Shown piece after piece: positions 8,613 through 14,556 of a stretch of 17,532 nt of DNA; the first letter of the stretch is position 1, and each line of letters opens with the position of its first letter. The DNA comes from JANXQE01 sp035651635 (GTDB lineage: Bacteria > Verrucomicrobiota > Verrucomicrobiia > Limisphaerales > UBA8199), in contig DASRFK010000094.1 in assembly GCA_035651635.1 (NCBI GenBank), positions 1 through 17,532 on the forward strand, written 5' to 3'. Under the pieces are notes generated by a model that saw only the letters and a list, made by a program, of their open reading frames with translations, was not told the DNA's origin and ran no database searches. A program made the translations under genes and the position numbers.

Positions 8613-9491
8613 ATGAAAAGCTTTTTTTTGATGCTCCTTGTGCCGGTGTGTTGCCTGGTCGCCCAGGCCCAGACCAATCAGACGTTTGCGTTGTGGCCCA
8701 ACGGCGCGCCCGGCGCGCTGGGAACAAGCGACAAGGACATTCCGACACTGACAGTCTATCTGCCTGAGCCTTCCAGGGCGAACGGGGCAGCGATGGTGAT
8801 CTGTCCCGGAGGCGGCTACGGAGGGCTGGCGCCGCATGAAGGCGCCGATTACGCGCGATTCCTGAACGAGCAGGGGATCACCGGTTTTGTTTTGAAGTAC
8901 CGCCTCGGTTCAGCCGGGTACCGCCACCCGATCATGCTGCAGGATGCCGCGCGGGCTGTCAGGAGCGTGCGGGCGCGCGCGGCCGAATGGCATATTAACC
9001 CGCAACAAGTCGGGATTATGGGCTCATCGGCCGGCGGTCATTTGGCCTCGACGCTCTTGACCCATTTCGACGCGGGCAAGCCCGGAGACGCCGATCCAAT
9101 CGAGCGGGAAAGCTCGCGGCCGAATCTGGGCATTTTGTGTTATGCGGTGATTACGATGGGTGAGTTTACTCATCAGGGTTCGAAGGCTAATTTGCTGGGG
9201 AAAAATCCTTCCCCTGAGTTGGTGCGCGAGTTGTCCAACGAACTGCAGGTGACCAAAGAAACGCCGCCGACTTTCCTGTGGCATACCTGGGAGGATGGCG
9301 CGGTGCCGGTTGAGAATAGCCTTCAATTTGCGGCGGCCTTGCGCAAAGCGGGAGTTCCGTTTGACTTGCATATTTATCAGAAAGGTCCCCATGGCCTGGG
9401 ATTGGGGAGCAACAAATGGGACCCGGAGCATCGGCATCCCTGGACCCAGGATTGTATCTTCTGGCTTAAAGTGCAGGGCTTTGTGAAATAA
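8613..9491 (+). CDS. Secreted alpha/beta-hydrolase (esterase/BD-FAE-like)
   Basis: A 292-residue exported hydrolase, probably a carboxylesterase acting on an acetylated or feruloylated carbohydrate, as in related lipase/esterase-type proteins. Residues 1-20 form a signal peptide (Lys, hydrophobic FFLMLLVPVCCLVA, then AQA cleavage site). The oxyanion-hole strand ends in CPGGGYGG at 64-71. The nucleophile elbow is G137-S-S139-A-G, so S139 is the nucleophile. WEDGAVPVENS (D228) and the late KGPHG (H260) supply the acid and base. This is the layout of the BD-FAE / acetyl-xylan-esterase-like family. The ATG at 8613 was chosen because the signal peptide starts there; the frame is open upstream to 8493 but that part is repeat DNA. 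A GGTGGAG lies about 17 bases upstream, too far for a standard site. Natural substrate is a guess. Confidence 0.9.
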   Translation: MKSFFLMLLVPVCCLVAQAQTNQTFALWPNGAPGALGTSDKDIPTLTVYLPEPSRANGAAMVICPGGGYGGLAPHEGADYARFLNEQGITGFVLKYRLGSAGYRHPIMLQDAARAVRSVRARAAEWHINPQQVGIMGSSAGGHLASTLLTHFDAGKPGDADPIERESSRPNLGILCYAVITMGEFTHQGSKANLLGKNPSPELVRELSNELQVTKETPPTFLWHTWEDGAVPVENSLQFAAALRKAGVPFDLHIYQKGPHGLGLGSNKWDPEHRHPWTQDCIFWLKVQGFVK

Positions 9492-9663
9492 AAGGCCGAT
9501 GCCCGCTGGCGAAGTTACTCGGAGCCTGTTTGGAAATCGTAGATTAACGACTTGTTTAGTTGCTCGGTTTGCCGTCACGTCCAGCCGTGAGGATGCCAGC
9601 AGCAATTTCAAAACCCACTCTTAGGGCATGTTGTAAAACCTCGCCTTGGGGGTGGGCACCTGG

Positions 9664-9741
9664 GGTTTGGAGTCCCGCCTTCAGGCGGTTTTGGGTCGCC
9701 TAGCGACGGGACTCCAAACCGAATTGTAAAACCGCTCTTAG
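9664..9741 (-). repeat. TTTGGAGTCC inverted-repeat element, copy 2 (opposite orientation)
   Basis: A perfect 14-base inverted repeat, GGTTTGGAGTCCCG (9664-9677) and its complement (9707-9720), is followed by AATTGTAAAACCGCTCTTAG. That flank is the reverse complement of the block preceding copy 1 at 7238. A partial extra copy of the flank lies at 9610-9624 (AAAACCCACTCTTAG), and another TTGTAAAACC at 9631-9640. The sequence from 9492 to 9609 shows no gene or terminator that I can support. Confidence 0.8.
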
Positions 9742-9887
9742 ACTCGGAACCGTGCTAAATACCAGAGGACTGCGGCCAGAAAGCCAGAGAGGATTAGACC
9801 GGCGATGATCGCCGTCAGGAGATCGGCGTACAAGCGGCGGCGTTTCATTTCCCGCTGGCTGGGGAACGCGCGTTTTCCGTGACCCAT
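9738..9887 (-). CDS. Small single-pass membrane protein, hypothetical
   Basis: A 49-codon ORF starting ATG at 9887 and ending TAA at 9738. The product begins MGHGKRAFPSQREMKRRRLY, a basic cytoplasmic head, followed by a clear transmembrane helix from about residue 22 to 43 (ADLLTAIIAGLILSGF then LAAVLWYLA), and ends ARFRV. The positive-inside layout and absence of rare-looking content make it look like a real small membrane protein, but there is no Shine-Dalgarno and no family I recognise. Its stop codon lies in the conserved edge of the neighbouring repeat element, so the element may have landed just at the gene's end. It is divergent from the LemA gene. Confidence 0.5.
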   Translation of the reverse strand: MGHGKRAFPSQREMKRRRLYADLLTAIIAGLILSGFLAAVLWYLARFRV

Positions 9888-9965
9888 ACGTGGCCGGTTT
9901 GAATGGATCAGTATCGGGCTTGGGATAAAAGGTAAAGCGGAATAGGTTACGTCGAATAAGTGTTT

Positions 9966-10574
9966 ATGTTCCCTGGGGCTGCCTTAATTATGCTGCTGGT
10001 GGCGATGGTGGTGCCAGTGTTTTTTGTGCTGACGTGGCTTATCAGCGCGTACAATCGGTTGGCTATGCTGACTAAAGCCTATATCCACGCGTACACGCAA
10101 CTCGGTGCCGAACTCAAGCGCCGCTACGATCTGCTGCTGCAATTGGTCGAGACGGCCAAAGGTTGTACGGGTGAGGACCGCGCCACTCCCGAAGCGGTTC
10201 TGGCGGCGCGTAACGCGGCTTCGGCCGCGAACCTGCGGGCTGCTCATGCTCCGGGCGACGCCGCAGCGATGAGGAATCTTGGGGGAGCGGAAGCCGCGCT
10301 CGCGGCGACACTGCGCAGGTTGTTCGATTTGGCCAAAGCGTACCCCGACCTTCAGACGAGCAAAGCGATGATCCACCTACGCGAAGAACTCGCCTCGAGC
10401 GATCTGCGAATTGAAGCAGCACGCCAGGCTTACAATGATGCGGTCATGCGGTATAACGCGGTGCGCGTGAGCTTCCCGAACAATGTAGTCGCTACACCGT
10501 GTGGCTTCGGGGCGGCCGAGCCAGTCGGCGCGAAGAACGCTGGCGGTATTGGCGAACAGAAAGGGAGCGGGTGA
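9966..10574 (+). CDS. LemA-family protein
   Basis: A membrane-anchored helical-bundle protein of unknown biochemical role; family members sit in the envelope. The roughly 202-residue product has one N-terminal transmembrane helix (about 4-28, LIMLLVAMVVPVFFVLTWLI), then the family's first helix beginning YNRL, with the hallmark LKRRYDLLLQLVET in place of the common LKRRYDLIPNLV. Late motifs follow: AYPDLQTSKAM, LREELASSDLRIEAARQAYND, then YNAVRVSFPNNVVA and GF. The C-terminal ~20 residues are Gly/Ala-rich and disordered-looking. The ATG at 9966 is preferred; a GTG two codons earlier (9960) is equally possible, and neither has a Shine-Dalgarno. The usual companion with a TPM domain is not adjacent. 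It ends 30 bases from a convergent gene. Confidence 0.9.
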   Translation: MFPGAALIMLLVAMVVPVFFVLTWLISAYNRLAMLTKAYIHAYTQLGAELKRRYDLLLQLVETAKGCTGEDRATPEAVLAARNAASAANLRAAHAPGDAAAMRNLGGAEAALAATLRRLFDLAKAYPDLQTSKAMIHLREELASSDLRIEAARQAYNDAVMRYNAVRVSFPNNVVATPCGFGAAEPVGAKNAGGIGEQKGSG

Positions 10575-10604
10575 CGTGGGATACGTCCGGGCGTGAGCGT
10601 CGGT

Positions 10605-11849
10605 TTAAGGTTTCCGAACTGGTCCATTTGGAAACTTGTACAGGTGGACGTCCCAGGGTTTGAAAGAATCCTTGAAGCGGCCGCGATCGAGCGGGAGAGA
10701 GCGATTTTCGCCCAATACCTCGATTGTGCCTTCCGGAGCGGAAGTGTTGACTGAGAATTCCGTTTCGTCATTGTTGCCGGTCATTTCGACGGCGAACAGG
10801 TACATGTCCCGGTTGTGACGTTTGAGCAGCGTGTCTACGGACGATGCTTGTTTTTCGTCAGCTTGTACCCGTTCTGAGATGGTTGGTTCATTCAAGACTG
10901 GAGCCAGTTGTGTGATCTCGCCATTGAGTTCCGTTACTGCCTTGAGGGTGACGGGGTCGTCGAGCAAAGCGGCTTCGCGGAAGATGGGTTTGAATTGGTG
11001 CACGAAATAGATCAGTCCGCGCGAGCCATGAATCAGGGACATCCAGGCTTCTGCCCGGATGTCGTGGGGCGTGGGTTTTTTGTCGGGATTTGAAATGTGA
11101 GTGCATTCGAGGCAGTTCCAGACCAGCCTGGGTGTTCCGGCAGTCCAGCGCACCAGCCGCTCAACGCCTTTGCCGACAAGATCCAGTTTCCCCGCCACTT
11201 GCCGATTGTCATGAACCACCGGGTAAATATCAAAGGAGACGATGTCGCAGCCCTGAATGTATTTAGGGTAATCCTCCGGGTGATTGCTACGAGGACCGCG
11301 TCCGTACCATTGGTCCCATGCCACGCCCTGGCCGAGGTTGAGCATCACGGGGCGGGAGGGGTCAGCCGAGCGCAGGCGTTGATAGGATTCGACGATTTTT
11401 TCAGGGGCAATCGGCGGGCCATAGCCGGAATGGTTAGGTAATTCCTGGGCATTATCGGGTTCGTCGCCATGCATCCAGGCGATAATGGTGGGGTCGTCGA
11501 GGTGCTGGAGAGCGGCTTGGTTTTGCTCACAGATCAGGCGCATGCCGGCTTTGGCTAATCCTGTCAACTGTTCTTCCGTCGGCCCGCGCCAGAGTCCAAC
11601 GTACGTATTGAATCCCGCGGCCCGGTACTTGTGGGCGTTGGCAGGGTTTTGCAGCCAGACCGCAATGGGGAAGAACGAGGGATCGGTCGAGGGCCCTCTG
11701 GGCCATTTCGAATGGGTGCTGCCAGCCCAAAGACTGTCTTGGCACAACGCGCAGAAGCAGAGTGCGAAGGTTGTGATAATGGAAAGAAGAGCTTGGCCGC
11801 TCATGGCGGCATTCAAACGCAGTGAGGCCGAAACGCAAGTTTGTTTCAC
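10605..11849 (-). CDS. Exported TIM-barrel glycoside-hydrolase-like protein
   Basis: A 414-residue exported protein with a signal peptide: K2 and R11, then hydrophobic ALLSIITTFALCFCALC at about 20-36. The body reads like a (beta/alpha)8 barrel of the glycoside hydrolase A clan: FFPIAVWLQ, AAGFNTYVGLW at about 77-87, AGMRLICEQN at about 101-110, then IIAWMHGDEPDN with E130. PVMLNLGQG, CDIVSFDIYPV at about 201-211 and PRLVWNCLE with E248 follow. E130 and E248 sit at the ends of strands where acid/base and nucleophile would be expected; that reading is inference. From about 340 to 405 there is a C-terminal beta domain (DMYLFAVEMTGN and VHLYKFP). The start is uncertain: a GTG at 11849 gives the basic n-region, while an ATG at 11804 removes it. 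Neither has a Shine-Dalgarno. The substrate is unknown and it may be a non-catalytic relative. Confidence 0.75.
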   Translation of the reverse strand: MKQTCVSASLRLNAAMSGQALLSIITTFALCFCALCQDSLWAGSTHSKWPRGPSTDPSFFPIAVWLQNPANAHKYRAAGFNTYVGLWRGPTEEQLTGLAKAGMRLICEQNQAALQHLDDPTIIAWMHGDEPDNAQELPNHSGYGPPIAPEKIVESYQRLRSADPSRPVMLNLGQGVAWDQWYGRGPRSNHPEDYPKYIQGCDIVSFDIYPVVHDNRQVAGKLDLVGKGVERLVRWTAGTPRLVWNCLECTHISNPDKKPTPHDIRAEAWMSLIHGSRGLIYFVHQFKPIFREAALLDDPVTLKAVTELNGEITQLAPVLNEPTISERVQADEKQASSVDTLLKRHNRDMYLFAVEMTGNNDETEFSVNTSAPEGTIEVLGENRSLPLDRGRFKDSFKPWDVHLYKFPNGPVRKP

Positions 11850-11860
11850 CGGGCATCGTA

Positions 11861-11966
11861 GCGCGGACTTTCAGTCCGCAGAGATCCCGGAACTGAATCT
11901 GGCGCACGGGAGAGTTTGGCGTCAGGTGGTAATCGGTCGTTTCTGCGGGCAAGAATGCCCGCGCGC
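11861..11966 (+). repeat. ~105-bp repeat, copy 1 (uninterrupted)
   Basis: This 106-base unit matches 17303-17406 base for base apart from a handful of substitutions and a 2-base indel. It opens with a hairpin GCGGACT-TTC-AGTCCGC, has a less structured middle (GATCCCGGAACTGAA, then GCGTCAGG), and closes with hairpin GCGGGCA-AGAA-TGCCCGC followed by GCGC. It lies between the starts of two divergent genes in the 280-base gap 11850-12129. No protein-coding role is evident. Confidence 0.88.
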
Positions 11967-11968
11967 CG

Positions 11969-12046
11969 GCGCGCGGACTTTCAGTCTGACTTTCCAGTCT
12001 GCCGTACCGCAGACTTTCAGTCTGACTTTTAGTCTGCGAAGCGCGC
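11969..12046. repeat. Cluster of short GACTTTCAGTC-type hairpins
   Basis: Directly after the repeat copy are variants of one short palindrome: GGACTTTCAGTCT, GACTTTCCAGTCT, CAGACTTTCAGTCTG and GACTTTTAGTC. They are bracketed by GCGCGC at both ends. It looks like tandem degeneration of the first hairpin of the adjacent repeat. It is not a CRISPR: units are short, uneven and lack unique spacers. Confidence 0.65.
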
Positions 12047-12099
12047 GAAAAACTCGGTGCGTCCATCACTCGTGTCCCGAAGCCAACTAAAAGTCGGCG

Positions 12100-12127
12100 G
12101 AATAGCAGACTTGAAAGGATGCGCTAC
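12100..12127. repeat. Degenerate hairpin repeat just before recQ
   Basis: AGCAGACTTGAAAGGATGCGC looks like a decayed hairpin of the GCAGACTT..AAGTCTGC type related to the cluster upstream. Its GAAAGGA could serve as the ribosome-binding site for the ATG at 12130, eleven bases on, or the resemblance may be chance. Confidence 0.3.
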
Positions 12128-12129
12128 GA

Positions 12130-14361
12130 ATGGCCCGAAGGGGATTGTTTTCCTTTCGCAGCGACGGCCATTGGAAGTATTCTCTGCCGGTGCAAGAGAG
12201 TGGACCTCCACTGTTAGCGTTGTTGAAACAATATTTTGGCTTTACCTCTTTTCGGCCGTTCCAGGAGGAGATCATCCGTGACGCGCTGGCGGGCAAGGAT
12301 ACCTTTGCCCTGTTGCCAACCGGCGGAGGCAAATCGCTGTGCTTCCAATTGCCGGCCATGGCCAGTACCGGCCTGACGGTCGTGGTTTCACCCCTGATTG
12401 CGCTAATGAAAGATCAGGTGGATGGCTTGCAGGCAAGCGGTGTGCCGGCGACGTTCCTGAACTCGTCACTTCCGGCAGGCGAATCACGGGCCCGTTTGCG
12501 CGGACTGCATCAGGGCGAGTACCGTTTGTTGTACGTCGCGCCCGAACGGTTGATGCTCTCCGGTTCTCTGGCCGATCTGCAGCGCTGGAACGTGAACTTG
12601 CTGGCCATCGACGAAGCGCATTGCATCAGTGAATGGGGTCACGATTTTCGCCCCGAATACCGGCAACTCGCGAGCTTGCGCGAGTTGTTCCCCAAGGTGC
12701 CAATGATGGCGCTGACGGCCACCGCCACCGAGCGCGTCCGGGCTGATATCGTGGCGCACCTGAAGCTGCATAATCCTGGCTGCTACGTAGCGAGCTTTAA
12801 TCGGCCGAACCTCACGTACCGCGTTTTTGCCAAGGAGGCGCCCTACAACCAGTTGCTGGAATTCATTCGGGGTCGTCCACGAGACAGCGGCATCGTGTAT
12901 TGTCAGGCGCGAAAAACGACCGAAAACGTGGCCGAGCGCCTGGCCGGGGACGGAATCAAGGCGCGGCCGTATCATGCCGGTTTGACGCCGGAGGAGCGCA
13001 GCAGGCACCAGGAATTGTTTTTGCGAGATGAGGTGCGGGTGATTTGCGCCACCATCGCTTTTGGAATGGGCATCAATAAGCCGAACGTTCGGTTCGTCGT
13101 GCATTACGACCTCCCAAAAAATATTGAAGGGTACTATCAGGAGACTGGCCGCGCTGGACGCGACGGTCTCCCGAGTGAATGCGTGCTGTTGTTCAGCGCG
13201 GGCGACGTGGTCAAACAGCTCAGATTCATTGACGAAAAACCCGATCCGAAAGAACGCCAGATCGCGCATAGCCAGCTGCAGCGGATGGTCCATTACGCCG
13301 AGAGCTCGTTCTGCCGGCGCACCGAACTGCTGGCGTATTTCGGAGAAACGTTTCCTGAAACTGAATGCGGCGGGTGCGACAATTGCCTTTCGCCTCGCGA
13401 CACCTATGACGGAACGCTCGCGGCGCAGAAGTTTCTCTCTTGCGTTTATCGTGTCCGGCAGCAAAGCGGATTCGATTTCGGCATGAACCAAATTGTCGAG
13501 GTGCTCACCGGGGCGGATAGTGAGAATGTGCGCAAGTGGCAGCACGAGAAGCTTTCCACCTACGGTATTGGCGCTGAGCACACGCGACCCGAGTGGAAAG
13601 CGATCGGGCGCGAATTGGTGCGCCGGGGCTTTTTGAGTCAGGCTACCGACAAGTTCAGTGTTGTGGCGCTTACTCCGGAGGGCTTGTCGGTGCTCAAGCA
13701 ACGCAAACAGATACACTTGACCCGGCCGGTTGCCGCGCCGGAGACGAGGATGCACAAAAAGGGCGAAATTGCCTGTGATGAAGCGCTCTTCGAACAATTA
13801 CGGCAATTGCGCAAACGCCTGGCCGATGAGCGGGGCTTGCCGCCTTATATCGTCTTTTCCGATGTGGCTTTGCGCCTGATGGCGAGGGAGTATCCGGGCA
13901 GCCCGACTGAGTTCTCGCGCATCAGCGGTGTCGGCCAGCGAAGACTGGCGGATTATGGCGAGGTCTTCCTGTCCGAAATTGCCTCTTACTTAGCCAACCA
14001 CCCGCGGCAGATTTTTGCTTCGGATTCCTTTTCTCAACCGCAGCCGCGTTCCCGAACCGCTTCATTGGGTGATTCGGCCTGCGATACGCTGCGGCGATTC
14101 CGAGCGGGCGATTCTGTGGAAACGATCGCCACGGCTCGCGGTCTGTCCAGCGGGACAATCTTTGGACATCTGGCCGAGGCGATAGCCTGCGGCGAGCAAG
14201 TGGATATGGGGCGCTTTATGTCCCCGCAGCAACGGACGGAAATCGAGGCGGTATTCAAGCGGATTGGTACTGTGGCGCTGGCGCCGGTCTTCGAAGGGCT
14301 GGGCGGGCGGTACGAGTACGGGGTGCTAAAATTGGTACGGGCAGCCATGACCCGCCAATAA
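12130..14361 (+). CDS. recQ: ATP-dependent DNA helicase RecQ
   Basis: A superfamily 2, 3'-5' DNA helicase for recombination, fork restart and repair. The 743 residues have the full RecQ order. FGFTSFRPFQEEII (about 36-49) is the motif 0 region; Walker A is LPTGGGKS (62-69); DEAHCISEWGHDFRPEY starts at 161; TATAT ends at about 200. The second RecA lobe has FGMGINKP (311-318) and motif VI QETGRAGRDG (337-346). The zinc site is C395, C413, C416 and C419. An RQC winged helix spans about 425-525 and an HRDC domain about 550-625. Residues 645-743 form an extra helical, HTH-like domain (SVETIATARGLSSGTIFGHL) found in longer RecQ proteins. The start is uncertain: the first 20 residues are atypical and come from repeat-flanked DNA, and a GTG at 12190 would also give a normal N-terminus. 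Single gene, convergent with the pyrophosphatase gene. Confidence 0.96.
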   Translation: MARRGLFSFRSDGHWKYSLPVQESGPPLLALLKQYFGFTSFRPFQEEIIRDALAGKDTFALLPTGGGKSLCFQLPAMASTGLTVVVSPLIALMKDQVDGLQASGVPATFLNSSLPAGESRARLRGLHQGEYRLLYVAPERLMLSGSLADLQRWNVNLLAIDEAHCISEWGHDFRPEYRQLASLRELFPKVPMMALTATATERVRADIVAHLKLHNPGCYVASFNRPNLTYRVFAKEAPYNQLLEFIRGRPRDSGIVYCQARKTTENVAERLAGDGIKARPYHAGLTPEERSRHQELFLRDEVRVICATIAFGMGINKPNVRFVVHYDLPKNIEGYYQETGRAGRDGLPSECVLLFSAGDVVKQLRFIDEKPDPKERQIAHSQLQRMVHYAESSFCRRTELLAYFGETFPETECGGCDNCLSPRDTYDGTLAAQKFLSCVYRVRQQSGFDFGMNQIVEVLTGADSENVRKWQHEKLSTYGIGAEHTRPEWKAIGRELVRRGFLSQATDKFSVVALTPEGLSVLKQRKQIHLTRPVAAPETRMHKKGEIACDEALFEQLRQLRKRLADERGLPPYIVFSDVALRLMAREYPGSPTEFSRISGVGQRRLADYGEVFLSEIASYLANHPRQIFASDSFSQPQPRSRTASLGDSACDTLRRFRAGDSVETIATARGLSSGTIFGHLAEAIACGEQVDMGRFMSPQQRTEIEAVFKRIGTVALAPVFEGLGGRYEYGVLKLVRAAMTRQ

Positions 14362-14364
14362 CTA

Positions 14365-14446
14365 TTGATGATTGAGCATCGAGGATTTGCAATTTTCCAT
14401 CGCCGCTTAAATGAGCAATGGCAAATGCTCGATGCTCAATCCTCAA
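14365..14446. repeat. Long imperfect inverted repeat after recQ
   Basis: Arms 14365-14394 and 14417-14446 are complementary over about 30 bases with about four mismatches; the core is GATTGAGCATCGAGGATTTGC against its near-perfect complement. It starts four bases after the recQ stop. It could act as a bidirectional transcription stop or be a palindromic mobile repeat; no T-run follows on the plus strand. Confidence 0.75.
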
Positions 14447-14502
14447 TGAACCGACCATTTCCACGTCGTTGCCATCGCAGCTATCGTGACCTGATCATAA
14501 GG

Positions 14503-14532
14503 AAAACGCCCGGCAGGCTACCTGTCGGGCGT
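14503..14532 (-). terminator. Rho-independent terminator of the pyrophosphatase gene
   Basis: On the minus strand, a 12-base stem beginning ACGCCCGACAGG with a three-base TAG loop and the partner CCTGCCGGGCGT (one G-T wobble) is followed at once by TTTTCC. It begins 24 bases after the pyrophosphatase stop codon. Stem strength, short loop and T-run all fit an intrinsic terminator. Confidence 0.85.
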
Positions 14533-14556
14533 GTGAGAGTTAGCTGAAATCAACCG

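Noticed and set aside
7659..8837. 392-codon minus-strand frame across the HAD phosphatase and hydrolase genes
   Set aside because: Antisense to two genes with intact motifs; translation is rich in Pro, Arg and Ser with no recognisable fold.
9966..10574. LemA gene as part of a stress or defence cassette
   Set aside because: No TPM-domain, peptidase or other typical partner is next to it; neighbours are convergent or on the other strand and unrelated.
11969..12046. Possible CRISPR array
   Set aside because: Repeats are about 11-15 bases, imperfect and nearly contiguous, with no regular spacers and no cas genes.
11527..12069. 180-codon minus-strand frame through the repeat region
   Set aside because: Much of it translates the repeats (a FLPAET-type string also appears from the 17303 copy), and the rest overlaps the hydrolase-like gene in another frame.
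12484..13797. 437-codon open frame on the minus strand
   Set aside because: It lies wholly antisense to well-defined recQ helicase motifs; long antisense frames are common in GC-rich coding DNA and its translation shows no domain.
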